64,000 nt of DNA. Source: Gallispira sp964526435. Lineage in GTDB: Bacteria; Bacillota; Clostridia; Lachnospirales; CAG-274. The stretch covers positions 29,203 to 93,202 of the forward strand of contig CAZGIC010000001.1 of the NCBI GenBank assembly GCA_964526435.1, given 5' to 3'. The first letter of the stretch is position 1. Every line of letters begins with the position of its first letter. The notes beneath the pieces were generated by a model. That model did not search any database, was not told the DNA's origin, and saw nothing but the letters and a program-made list of their open reading frames with translations. Positions 1-8,625 of this stretch are shown piece after piece. Made by a program: the position numbers and the translations under genes.

Positions 1-1
1 T

Positions 2-406
2 TATGATTACATCTTAATAGACTGTTCGCCTACTCTTAATATTATAACAATTAATGCATTTACCGCTGCGGATAAAGTTATTATTCCAGCACAAGCAAGT
101 TATTTAGCTATAATGGGTTTACAAGACTTAATAAAAACAATTGGACAAGTTCGCAGACAACTTAATCCGAAAATTTCAATTGAAGGAATACTTATAACAA
201 TGTTCGACAAAAGAACAAATTATAGCAAGGAAGTTGTAAAACTACTTCAAGATACTTATGCAGGAAAAATAAAAATATTCAAAACAATAATTCCACGCAG
301 CATAAAGCAAGAAGAAAGTATAACGGCAAGAAAAAGCATTTATGAGTATGCTAAAAATAATAAAGTTGCTGAAAGTTATTTCGATTTTGTAGAGGAGATT
401 TTATAA
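2..406 (+). CDS. parA: ParA/Soj-like partition ATPase, 5' end outside window
   Basis: C-terminal part of a ParA-type ATPase. Reading in frame from base 2 gives a Walker-B-like stretch (ILIDCSPTLN) and the ParA-typical PAQASYLAIMGLQDL, then a basic C-terminal part. The P-loop half lies left of the window, so the internal ATG at 113 is not a start. ParA proteins hydrolyse ATP on DNA and, with ParB, segregate low-copy replicons. The stop at 406 directly abuts the parB start at 407, so the two are surely co-transcribed. On an integrated element the pair probably stabilises the excised circle. Identification is confident; the gene is incomplete because of the window edge, not because it is broken. 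Confidence 0.9.
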   Translation, partial: YDYILIDCSPTLNIITINAFTAADKVIIPAQASYLAIMGLQDLIKTIGQVRRQLNPKISIEGILITMFDKRTNYSKEVVKLLQDTYAGKIKIFKTIIPRSIKQEESITARKSIYEYAKNNKVAESYFDFVEEIL

Positions 407-1273
407 ATGAGTGTTGTTGAAAATATTAAATTAAATAAATTTGAAGATTTGTTTATGGGAAATGATACATCTTCTACTGTTGAATTACCAATTAGTGAAT
501 TACATAGTTTTGCTAATCATCCTTTCAAAGTTTTAGAAAATGATGATATGGCAGAATTAGTTAATAGCATTAAACAAAATGGAGTAATAAATCCAATTAT
601 AGTAAGGACAACGAATACTGGATACGAAATAATATCAGGTCATCGGCGAACTCACGCAAGTAAAGCTGCTGGGCTTAAAAATATACCTGCAATTATTAAA
701 GACAACATTTCTGATGCTGAAGCTATCATTTACATGGTTGATAGTAATATTGCAAGAGAAACTATACTACCCTCCGAAAAGGCGTTTAGCTATAAAATGA
801 AACAAGAAGCATTAAAACATCAGGGAAGAATTGGAAACCGAACAAACGATGTAATAGGACAACAATTTGGCGACAGTGGTAGACAAGTGCAAAGATATAT
901 CAGACTAACAAATTTAATTAGTCAGCTAATTGAATTTGTCGATAACAATAAAATCAAATTGATTCCTGCTGTGGAATTAAGTTATTTAGATGAAAAAAGT
1001 CAGTTAATTTTGTATCAGTATATAGATGATAATGAAAAGTATCCAAGCTTAAAACAAGCAAAAGAAATAAAAGAATATTATAACGCAAACAACAACATTG
1101 ATACAAATATTATCACAGAAATTATGGAAACTAAGAATCATAGCAAAACCAAGAATAAATTGCCTAAAGAATTTACAAAATACTTTGACAATAACATGAC
1201 GGAAGCTGAAATTGCAGAAGAAATTGCAGAAATACTTAAAGAATATTTTCTTAATAGAATAAACTCTAATTAA
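407..1273 (+). CDS. parB: ParB/Spo0J-like partition protein
   Basis: 288 residues. The N-terminal half has the ParB/sulfiredoxin-like signature: ENDDMAELVNSIKQNGVINP followed by ISGHRRTHASKAAGL, a GHRR-type nucleotide-binding motif. A helix-turn-helix region follows at about residues 120-170. This is the usual size and layout of Spo0J-like proteins, which load on palindromic parS sites and slide as CTP-bound clamps. It starts one base after the parA stop. No classical parS sequence was seen beside the operon. The repeated dyad elsewhere in the element (for example 30297-30321) is one candidate target, but that link is inference only. Confidence 0.92.
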   Translation: MSVVENIKLNKFEDLFMGNDTSSTVELPISELHSFANHPFKVLENDDMAELVNSIKQNGVINPIIVRTTNTGYEIISGHRRTHASKAAGLKNIPAIIKDNISDAEAIIYMVDSNIARETILPSEKAFSYKMKQEALKHQGRIGNRTNDVIGQQFGDSGRQVQRYIRLTNLISQLIEFVDNNKIKLIPAVELSYLDEKSQLILYQYIDDNEKYPSLKQAKEIKEYYNANNNIDTNIITEIMETKNHSKTKNKLPKEFTKYFDNNMTEAEIAEEIAEILKEYFLNRINSN

Positions 1274-1560
1274 AAAATTTGAAACCGACTTTTTGATAAA
1301 AAGTCGGTTGATTTGAAAGAAAATATAAATATTTTCTTTTTATAATAAAAAAATCAGCCTCGAAAGAGGCAAAGCGAAATATCCGAAGGATATTTCTCCC
1401 TACGGGGTACAGCCACCCTGAAGGGTGGAGTTTTCTTGACCACAGAAAACTAGCAAGCACTGGTTTTGTGCCACAAAACCAACCTTTTTTAACAAAAAGG
1501 TGCTTGCTAGGGGATACCCCTAAGACCCCAAAAATCAAATTTCTTTGCATAATTATAAGG
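1274..1560 (+). other. Candidate origin of transfer: dense array of hairpins
   Basis: This gap between parB and the mobilisation genes has no convincing gene. It is packed with inverted repeats: 1283-1309 (12-bp arms, perhaps also the parAB terminator), 1317-1339, 1357-1370 (GCCTC/GAGGC), 1376-1396, 1413-1428, 1462-1480 and 1481-1501. The last two hairpins sit side by side inside a longer stem, AGCAAGCAC at 1452-1460 with GTGCTTGCT at 1500-1508, giving a cruciform-like fold. A GGGGATACCCC motif follows at 1510-1520. Position just upstream of xre-mobC-relaxase, plus this structure, is what oriT of MOBP elements looks like. The nick site cannot be placed by eye. Confidence 0.5.
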
Positions 1561-1570
1561 AGTGTTTTTT

Positions 1571-1861
1571 ATGTATAATTTAAAATTAATTGAAGATAGA
1601 ATTATGTCAATTGCAAAAAAACAAGGGTTATCAAAAAATAAGTTGCTGATTAATGCAAACTTAAATAAAAGTGTATTTGATAATATGAAAAAAGGACAAA
1701 TTCCTTCTGTAGATAAAATACATAAAATAGCTGATTATCTCGATTGTTCAGTAGATTTTATACTGGGAAGAACCGAAACGTCAAGACTAGTAAAAGATAT
1801 ACCAGACCAAGTTATTGATATACTTATAGAACAATATCTCAGAAAGGGAAATATAGAATGA
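1571..1861 (+). CDS. Small XRE-family helix-turn-helix regulator
   Basis: 96 residues from the ATG at 1571, chosen because AAGGAG lies 8 bases upstream. A Cro/CI-type HTH spans roughly residues 5-65, ending in the common tail DYLDCSVDFILGRTE. The gene opens the mobilisation operon: its last four bases (ATGA) overlap the mobC start. It probably regulates transfer genes from the adjacent hairpin region, but no defined operator was identified. It shares its tail with the XRE gene at 30406-30645 (DYFNCSVDYLLGR), so the element carries at least two members of this family. Family assignment is firm; the target is inferred. Confidence 0.8.
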   Translation: MYNLKLIEDRIMSIAKKQGLSKNKLLINANLNKSVFDNMKKGQIPSVDKIHKIADYLDCSVDFILGRTETSRLVKDIPDQVIDILIEQYLRKGNIE

Positions 1862-2214
1862 AACAAACAAAATTCAACAGAGTATATACTGTAAAAGCAC
1901 GATTAAATGTTGTAGAAAATTCTTTAATGAAAAAGAAAATGGCAGCAGCTAATATTAACAATACATCTGAATTTATAAGGCAGCTAATCATATACGGCAA
2001 TGTTTATAAATTCGATAATTCTAAAATTTCAAAAAGTCTTGATGATGTATCTGAAGAATTGAATCGAATTGGAGTAAACATAAATCAGATAGCAAAAAGA
2101 GCAAATACAAATTCTTTGTATAAAGAGGATTTAAAAGAAATTTTAAAAGCACAAGAAAATATCATAAATATTTACAAGGAAATTTTAAAAAGTCTTACAA
2201 AACTAGGATGCTAG
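1858..2214 (+). CDS. mobC: MobC-like relaxosome accessory protein
   Basis: 118 residues, basic and helical. The N-terminal half has a ribbon-helix-helix-like segment (KARLNVVENSLMKKKMAAAN, then TSEFIRQLI). The C-terminal half carries the MobC-type sequence LNRIGVNINQIAKRANTN. MobC proteins bind oriT and help the relaxase open and nick the strand. The ATG overlaps the stop of the upstream XRE gene (ATGA), and the relaxase starts 16 bases after this gene ends, so xre-mobC-relaxase is one transcription unit next to the presumed oriT. Length and motif fit the bacterial mobilisation protein family. Confidence 0.85.
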   Translation: MKQTKFNRVYTVKARLNVVENSLMKKKMAAANINNTSEFIRQLIIYGNVYKFDNSKISKSLDDVSEELNRIGVNINQIAKRANTNSLYKEDLKEILKAQENIINIYKEILKSLTKLGC

Positions 2215-2230
2215 ATTGGAGTTGAGTATT

Positions 2231-3697
2231 ATGGCAGTTACAAAAATAATTCCCATCAAAGTACATTTACAAAAAGCTGTTGATTATATCTGTAATAAAA
2301 ACAAAGTATGCTCAGATGAAAATGTATTGATTTCAAGCAGAGGGTGTTCTGTTGAAACAGCAATTTACGATTTTGAAAGACAGCAACGAAGAGTATATGA
2401 GAATAAAAATATTTCAAGAGCTTACAAAGGTAATAAAGCTTATCACCTGATACAATCATTTACACCAGGAGAAGTAGAAGCTGATAAAGCCCATGAGATA
2501 GGAAAAGAATTTGCAGATAAAGTTTTAAATGGTAAATATAATTATATAATAAGCACACATGTTGACAAAGGTCATATACATAACCATATAATTTTTTGTT
2601 CTGCCGATAATGAAGGAAATGGAAGATATAATGACAATACAAAAGAAAGGTATCGTAGAGAAAGAATTAGCGACAAATTATGTAAAGAGAACGGCTTATC
2701 TGTTATTAATAAAAGTGCAGACAAGAGAAAGGGACTGAAATATAATGAGTGGGAAAAATCTAAAAATAAGAATAATTGGAGATCTACAATTTACAATGAT
2801 ATTGATTACTGCATTGAAAATTCAAAAAGCTATAAAGAATTTTTAGATTTGATGAAAAGTAAAAATTATAAAATAGTTGATAAAACCACACATAAGTATA
2901 TAACTTTCATTGCCACCATAGATGGAAAAGAGAGACGAATTCGAGGTAAAGATTTTTACTCAAGAGAAAATATAAAAGACAGAATCAATGTTTCTAAAAC
3001 AGAAAAAAAATACGATGAAACACAAAAGCAAACAAGCAACAACAAAGAGAATGTTGAAAATTTATTTGCAATTCCACCTAAAAAAGAGAAGGCATTTGTA
3101 AATGACAAACCTTATATAGTCGATTTACATAAAGACAAATATAAAAATTCTTATGGACTTAATAAATGGGGACATCAGCATAATTTACAGGCAGCAAACG
3201 AATTATTTAGATTAGCCAATAATATGGGATATAAAACAATAAAATCCGTTTATCAAAAAATAGATATTGAACAGAATAAAATATCTGAATTGGAAAAAGT
3301 AAATAAAACGATGGAACAGAAAATTATTGAAAACAGAACTCTGCTTAAATATATATATGATTACAATTCTTTTAAAAATATACATAATGGCTATAACCAG
3401 ACCTATGACAAAGAAGCTTATTTTGAAAAATACGGAAAACAAATATTAATGTATGAAAATGCAAAAAAGTATTTAAATGCCTATGGTATTATTTCAATAA
3501 ATGATGAAACAATTGCAGAAATTAATAATGATATAGAGCTTTTTAATAAAGAAATTGAAAATAATATTAATGGAATTAAAGAAATAAAGGATAAAATAAA
3601 AGATTTGAATTATATTAAAAGACAATGGGAAATTTTTGAGAATAACTCTAAAATTGATATTCAACAAAACAAAAATTCACAAAATTTGGATTTATAA
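2231..3697 (+). CDS. MOBP-family relaxase/mobilisation nuclease
   Basis: 488 residues from ATG 2231, with GGAG upstream; an earlier in-frame start at 2216 has no RBS. The relaxase domain occupies roughly residues 1-190: an N-terminal tyrosine region (KAVDYICNKNKV), a central SFTPGE segment, and the metal-binding motif HIHNHI near residue 115. The C-terminal third is charged and coiled-coil-like. Such enzymes cut one strand at oriT, stay covalently attached through a tyrosine, and are recruited to the coupling protein. The partner VirD4 is encoded at 20165-22117 on the other strand. The size is typical for Tn1549-like elements. Confidence 0.9.
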   Translation: MAVTKIIPIKVHLQKAVDYICNKNKVCSDENVLISSRGCSVETAIYDFERQQRRVYENKNISRAYKGNKAYHLIQSFTPGEVEADKAHEIGKEFADKVLNGKYNYIISTHVDKGHIHNHIIFCSADNEGNGRYNDNTKERYRRERISDKLCKENGLSVINKSADKRKGLKYNEWEKSKNKNNWRSTIYNDIDYCIENSKSYKEFLDLMKSKNYKIVDKTTHKYITFIATIDGKERRIRGKDFYSRENIKDRINVSKTEKKYDETQKQTSNNKENVENLFAIPPKKEKAFVNDKPYIVDLHKDKYKNSYGLNKWGHQHNLQAANELFRLANNMGYKTIKSVYQKIDIEQNKISELEKVNKTMEQKIIENRTLLKYIYDYNSFKNIHNGYNQTYDKEAYFEKYGKQILMYENAKKYLNAYGIISINDETIAEINNDIELFNKEIENNINGIKEIKDKIKDLNYIKRQWEIFENNSKIDIQQNKNSQNLDL

Positions 3698-3813
3698 TAA
3701 ATGTGACCGAACTTTGATGAATAAAATGTCTTTAAAATTAAATCAGTTTATGATAAAATAGAAATAGTTTAGACGATAAAATTACAATTTTGGGTTCAAA
3801 ATGGGGATGTTTA

Positions 3814-4683
3814 ATGAGTTCTGAAAATTCTTATTATTTAGTGAAAGTTGTTGATAAAAAATGGGCTGAAAAACTCATGGACGGCGAGGTGTTTATGCGG
3901 ACTATTGCCTGTTTTGGAGATTTATCAAAAAGAAGCGACGATTCCAATAATCAATTTAGAGGCGATTCTCTTGAAGGTTTTTCCTTTTCTTTTGAAAACT
4001 GCCATAATCCGTATGCATACATCGTTGATACAAATGGAAATATTTCTGAATTTGCACCTGATCAAGTTGGGCTAATAGATGTTTTGAAATATAGAGAAAA
4101 AATATTCTGCTTATATGCTTTAGAATATGACAAAGAAAGAAAACAATTTATTAAACCAGATTCTCGTATTTCTGATTTTGGTGACACAGCAGTAATAATT
4201 CACAATCCACAGGAGTTTTTATATCGTGTTTGCAATGAAATGCTTCGACGATTTGGAAATGATTTTTGGACTTCATTTATGAGAGTGGATTACAATATTG
4301 AATTCTCAACAAGCCGACCATATGATGAGTTTTGCAAATCTCTATCATATTCGTGGCAAAAGGAATTTCGTATTGCACTAGACCTAGCTCAAGGTAAGTT
4401 CGATCCAGATACCCTTAATAATTTAACAGATTTCGCAAGACTTACTTTCTCCGGAAAAATTGTTGAGGATACTAATCCAGATTCTCTTGCAGACTCAATT
4501 ACATTGAATATTGGTGATATTAGAAATATTTGCATTTCGATACCGACATCTGAATTGATTGAAAATGAAAAAATTGCAACGTATATTCCTGAGGGGTCAT
4601 TTCCACCTAAGCTAATTGCACCAATGAATGTGCCAAGACCGTCAAGACCAACTTTTTTCAAATTAGTAAGACAACTTCCTTAA
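3814..4683 (+). CDS. Uncharacterised 289-residue cargo protein
   Basis: I do not recognise the function. The start at 3814 is preferred because GGGGATG precedes it; a TTG at 3790 is also in frame. The N-terminus has a pattern I have seen in uncharacterised bacterial proteins: KKWAEKLMDGEVFMRTIACF, then RGDSLEGF. There is no signal peptide, membrane segment or known catalytic motif. It stands alone, 117 bases after the relaxase, and converges on the transfer operon. That is a common place for cargo such as stress or defence genes in conjugative elements. It could be an orphan enzyme or an abortive-infection-type protein, but the sequence does not decide. Confidence 0.7.
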   Translation: MSSENSYYLVKVVDKKWAEKLMDGEVFMRTIACFGDLSKRSDDSNNQFRGDSLEGFSFSFENCHNPYAYIVDTNGNISEFAPDQVGLIDVLKYREKIFCLYALEYDKERKQFIKPDSRISDFGDTAVIIHNPQEFLYRVCNEMLRRFGNDFWTSFMRVDYNIEFSTSRPYDEFCKSLSYSWQKEFRIALDLAQGKFDPDTLNNLTDFARLTFSGKIVEDTNPDSLADSITLNIGDIRNICISIPTSELIENEKIATYIPEGSFPPKLIAPMNVPRPSRPTFFKLVRQLP

Positions 4684-4804
4684 TTTAAAGGTAAAATTTC
4701 CAACTAAAACCTTAATAATTTAACTACTTTTAGGATTATTAATATCCAAATCAATATTAAACTTGATTTAGAGCAAATAATTAAATTGTTATGTGTAAAT
4801 GCAG

Positions 4805-4871
4805 ATAAGGCGGTATATGAGTCTCGAAAGAATTTATGTAATTTGATTTATACGTCATATAACCGCCTTAT
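4805..4871. terminator. Long inverted repeat between convergent genes
   Basis: ATAAGGCGGTATATGA at 4805-4820 pairs with its near-perfect complement at 4855-4871 (one bulged base) around a loop of about 34 bases. It lies between the stop of the plus-strand gene (4683) and the stop of the minus-strand gene (4910). This position suits a bidirectional terminator. T-runs are weak, so termination is inferred from place and stem length. The rest of 4684-4909 shows no gene. Confidence 0.55.
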
Positions 4872-4909
4872 TAAAATTTGTTTGATTGCTGCAGCTTTAG
4901 ACATGCAGC

Positions 4910-6637
4910 TCATCTTTCGTTATTATTTTTTAGTTTTAACTTTGCATCCTCAACTAAATATTTAAAACTATTAACTTGAGGATTTTCAATCCCCTTTTCT
5001 TTTAAGATTTTCAAAACTTCAAGCTGTCTTGCCATATCTATCGCTGATAGCTCAGGCCGAAGATATAGCTCTACTTTATTTGCTGTAAGCCCAGATTCAA
5101 ATGCTATTCTTAATTGTTGCATCTGTAAAGCATTAAGGTCTTTATTTGCAATAATAACTACATTTTCATAAGGAATTTTATTTTTAATTGCTTCAATAAG
5201 TTCCTGCATTCTCAGATAGTCATAATTTATAAGTAAGCTTAACTCTTTAATATTTATTCCTAATGCAATTGCTTTATTAAGTTCTTGCATTTCTTTATCC
5301 CCTAAATTTCTGCTTTTCAACACAAATAATTGATATGGTGTAATATTAGGATTTTGATACGCTTTAATTATTTCACTTATTTGGCTAGGGGTAAAGCCTT
5401 TTAATAATGAATTAACCTGATACTTATTTAGACCAGATTTAAAAGCATATATAGCTGTATGCATTATATCAGCAGTAATATAAGGTTTACCAATTACATT
5501 AATTTTTTCTCTGTCAAGACCACTGGCTTTGGCTAATTCTAGCATCTTAATTTGTTCTGAGCTAAATTTTCCGTCAGTGTTTTCTAGTAACTCTGATAAG
5601 TTAATATCTATAATAGGACACAATTCTTGATTAATAGACGTTATTATTTTGCCACTAATTTGCTTTATTTCCTTTAAATTTCTCTCTAAATCCGTGTTCA
5701 GATAATTTATATCATCCAATGGCAAATTCCGTTCACAGGGTAAATTAAAGGCATTAGAAACAACAATTTTAACTGCATTATTCACTTGTAAAGTATTATT
5801 TCTGGAATAGTCTAATACAATCCTATTTAATAATATTTCAGATATAGAATTAATATCTGTTTGTGACTTAATTTCTTTTGATAGCTCATTATCATAAATC
5901 AAATTACACATTGATATTAAAACATTATCAAGACCGGCATTTAACTTCTCTTGAAACGTAGTCTGAAATGTTATTTGGGACACATCGAAAACATTGGCAA
6001 GTGCGTATTTTTTGCGTATGGTTTCTTTAGAATCATTAATTATATTACCATCATTAATATTAATTTCACTATTTTTTATTTTAGGATTAGATATAGACAC
6101 CTTACTTTCTGCAGAAACAAAAATCTTTATTGCTTTTGAACCTCTTTTGACATTGCCGTTATAATTATCCTTCCATTCAGAGTAACTACATAACATAGTA
6201 GCACCAGGACATTGATTTTCTATTAATATAGCATTTTTAAAGCTGTATTTATATAAACGTGCAAAACTATTTAATATAACACAAATTTTGCTTACATCTG
6301 CATTTTTTAAATCATTGATAGCACTTTCATAAAGTTTATTTATATTTTCTAAATTATCTTTATATTTGCTAACTTCTTCTTTTTCAAAAAATGAACCATA
6401 ATACTGTGCATTAATATTTGTATCAATTATATATGATGTAGGAAGATTATTATTATCATAGCACACTAAAACATCACCACTTGACGGCAAATTTTGACTA
6501 AAGCTAATTTCACATAATAAATCAGATATAGACATTTTCTGTATATTATCACTAAAATACAAAAAATAGTTATTTTCATTTATATTTTCTTTTGTAATTT
6601 CAATTTCGACTTTTGGCTTATATAATTCATATTTCAT
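4910..6637 (-). CDS. ArdC-like domain protein with C-terminal helical repeats
   Basis: 575 residues. Around residues 120-220 there is a degenerate copy of the ArdC N-terminal domain (YSFKNAILIENQCPGATML, SEWKDNYNGNVKRGSKAIK, later ANVFDVSQITFQ), parallel to the protein encoded upstream at 6641-8599. It lacks the HExxH metallopeptidase motif that the upstream protein has. The C-terminal 200 residues are repeated helical units (for example FKSGLNKYQVNSLLKGFTPS), typical of large polyvalent proteins in Firmicute elements. It follows 4 bases after the upstream gene, with no clear RBS, so translation may be coupled. A role in protecting entering DNA or in interactions is inference. Confidence 0.7.
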   Translation of the reverse strand: MKYELYKPKVEIEITKENINENNYFLYFSDNIQKMSISDLLCEISFSQNLPSSGDVLVCYDNNNLPTSYIIDTNINAQYYGSFFEKEEVSKYKDNLENINKLYESAINDLKNADVSKICVILNSFARLYKYSFKNAILIENQCPGATMLCSYSEWKDNYNGNVKRGSKAIKIFVSAESKVSISNPKIKNSEININDGNIINDSKETIRKKYALANVFDVSQITFQTTFQEKLNAGLDNVLISMCNLIYDNELSKEIKSQTDINSISEILLNRIVLDYSRNNTLQVNNAVKIVVSNAFNLPCERNLPLDDINYLNTDLERNLKEIKQISGKIITSINQELCPIIDINLSELLENTDGKFSSEQIKMLELAKASGLDREKINVIGKPYITADIMHTAIYAFKSGLNKYQVNSLLKGFTPSQISEIIKAYQNPNITPYQLFVLKSRNLGDKEMQELNKAIALGINIKELSLLINYDYLRMQELIEAIKNKIPYENVVIIANKDLNALQMQQLRIAFESGLTANKVELYLRPELSAIDMARQLEVLKILKEKGIENPQVNSFKYLVEDAKLKLKNNNER

Positions 6638-6640
6638 ATC

Positions 6641-8599
6641 TTACATACTCATCTCACTTTTCACTATTTCCTTAGACATATTTTGCTGTGCTGTATTTAA
6701 TTTTTGATGTGCTCTTTCAACTATAGATTTAAAAGAATTTAATTGCTGTCCTTCTTTTATTATTTTACCGCTTAAACGAATTGATAATAACTTGTTTTGA
6801 TCATTTTCCGGATCAAAAATAACTGTGTCAATATTTTTTAGATGATTAAATGAACAATTTTTATCAAACTTACAATCGCTTAACATCGTTCTATTAAAGT
6901 CAGCGTTTTCTAATTTTGTGTTTTCAAAAATACAGCCATAGAATCTTGCATCGACAAAAGATGATTGAATATTACAATTTTTGAATTCGGCATTTATAAA
7001 TTCTGCGGATGTAAAATCACCGGATTCAATCGACATATTATTAAAATTGCAATTTAAAAATGCAGAACCTTTTAAACTAATCAAATTAACAGAATCATTA
7101 AATACACAGCCCACAAAAGAACAATTTTCAAGACTGTTAAATTTATATTTCTCATTAGCAGAAAAATCAACAGTATCAAAATGACAATTGCTTAAAATTA
7201 TTCCTGATAAAATATCATTATAATTCTTTTTTATATAATCAAAAATATCTTGATTTATAATCAATTTGTTGTCATCTTTAGGTAACGTATTAATATAATC
7301 AGTAAAGGATAATTTGATTTCTGTATTTTTTTCTATTTGCTCAAATAAATCAGGCATTACGTTTTCAAGTTTTTCTATTATTTCATTTGAAGCTTTTTTT
7401 ATAGTATCAGAGGATGATATTAATTCAGGAATATCTTTATTCTTTGCCCAACTGGCTATATAGCCAAATGAATAATCTGATGTATCTATTCCAAGAGTAT
7501 TAGAAACTATGTATGCAATACTCTCAGCTTCCACTTCCTTAGTATTTCTATCTTTTGAATTATTGTTTATATTTGAATGATATGTTGCATGTGCTAACTC
7601 ATGTATAGCTGTTTTTATTGTCTGTGCTTCTGACATAGTATCTCTAATATGTATTTCATTATTAGAATAATAACCATTTACACCTTCGGAGTAATTAGTT
7701 AATGGCTCAAAAAAGATAGGGCATGGCGAAATAGATGCAATTCCACTTATTATCTTATTAAAATTACTAACCTCCATGTTAAGTTTTGTTACTAGCTGTG
7801 GCAATTCCTTACCATTAGTTTGTGACACATCAAAAACTGATGCCGTTGAAAACCCTTGTAAGACCCTTTCCGTTTTACCTGTATCTACTTTTATAGTATT
7901 ATTGTTATCGTCTTTAATAACTTCGCCTGTTGCTTCATCCTTTTTTTCTTCGTAAATTTTTCTTTCTACATAATTGGGCCTTAAAATCTGTAGCCCCTTT
8001 TCACCTTTATTTACATATCTGCCGAATTTCTCCTTCCAGTCTGTTGCTGAAGCAACCATGGTAGCATCAGATTTCTGCATTAATATTAATATATTATTTC
8101 TAACTGAATATCTTCTAAATTGACTCATTACATTCAAGTAGTTTTTATATTTGCCGGATGTAAAAATTTCTTTACATCCATTTTCCAATATTTTTTGAGT
8201 TGAATCTAATTTTTCCTTACGCTGCTCTTGCTTATAATCATTAAAAATTTTATATGCTTCTTTTTCAGGTAAGTTAATTTTTTCACCATTCTTATTTTCA
8301 AAATAATATATGCTTTTATTTTCGCCTTTAAATATTACAGCTTCATCATTGTATTTAAATTCTTTATCCTTATAGTAACTATATTTCATATTCCTTTCCT
8401 CCTCAGTTCCTGCAACAAACTCAATTATTTTCAAAATATGCGATTTGGGGATTGAAAAATCATCATAGAAACTCTTAATATATTCTTGCATCATTTCTTT
8501 TCTGTATGTTGTATCATCAATTTCATTTGAAGTTTGCAATGATTTTAAAAAATTATCTAAAAAAACATCATCGCTTGGAACTATATTTTTCTTAAGCAT
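6641..8599 (-). CDS. ArdC-type antirestriction protein fused to pentapeptide repeats
   Basis: 652 residues from ATG 8599 (GTGGTG upstream; 8617 is an alternative). The ArdC ssDNA-binding domain covers about residues 130-260 (YSVRNNILILMQKSDATMV, KGEKGLQILRP, ASVFDVSQT). A zinc-peptidase motif HELAH lies near residue 333, with a downstream EAESIAY. Residues about 460-590 then form pentapeptide repeats (CSFVGCVF, SAFLNCNFNN, ADFNRTMLSDCKF). ArdC proteins protect incoming single-stranded DNA from restriction. Pentapeptide-repeat proteins fold into a beta helix that can mimic DNA. Having both in one chain is unusual. It lies in the transfer operon just after topB. Confidence 0.8.
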   Translation of the reverse strand: MLKKNIVPSDDVFLDNFLKSLQTSNEIDDTTYRKEMMQEYIKSFYDDFSIPKSHILKIIEFVAGTEEERNMKYSYYKDKEFKYNDEAVIFKGENKSIYYFENKNGEKINLPEKEAYKIFNDYKQEQRKEKLDSTQKILENGCKEIFTSGKYKNYLNVMSQFRRYSVRNNILILMQKSDATMVASATDWKEKFGRYVNKGEKGLQILRPNYVERKIYEEKKDEATGEVIKDDNNNTIKVDTGKTERVLQGFSTASVFDVSQTNGKELPQLVTKLNMEVSNFNKIISGIASISPCPIFFEPLTNYSEGVNGYYSNNEIHIRDTMSEAQTIKTAIHELAHATYHSNINNNSKDRNTKEVEAESIAYIVSNTLGIDTSDYSFGYIASWAKNKDIPELISSSDTIKKASNEIIEKLENVMPDLFEQIEKNTEIKLSFTDYINTLPKDDNKLIINQDIFDYIKKNYNDILSGIILSNCHFDTVDFSANEKYKFNSLENCSFVGCVFNDSVNLISLKGSAFLNCNFNNMSIESGDFTSAEFINAEFKNCNIQSSFVDARFYGCIFENTKLENADFNRTMLSDCKFDKNCSFNHLKNIDTVIFDPENDQNKLLSIRLSGKIIKEGQQLNSFKSIVERAHQKLNTAQQNMSKEIVKSEMSM

Positions 8600-8625
8600 A
8601 TATTCACCACATTTCATTAACTAAT

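Noticed and set aside
142..151. GGACAAGTT half-site in parA
   Set aside because: No second arm; it encodes a normal ParA segment.
1266..1550. 94-residue minus-strand frame across the hairpin region
   Set aside because: It exists only because the region is made of inverted repeats; no RBS, no family, and it overlaps the likely oriT.
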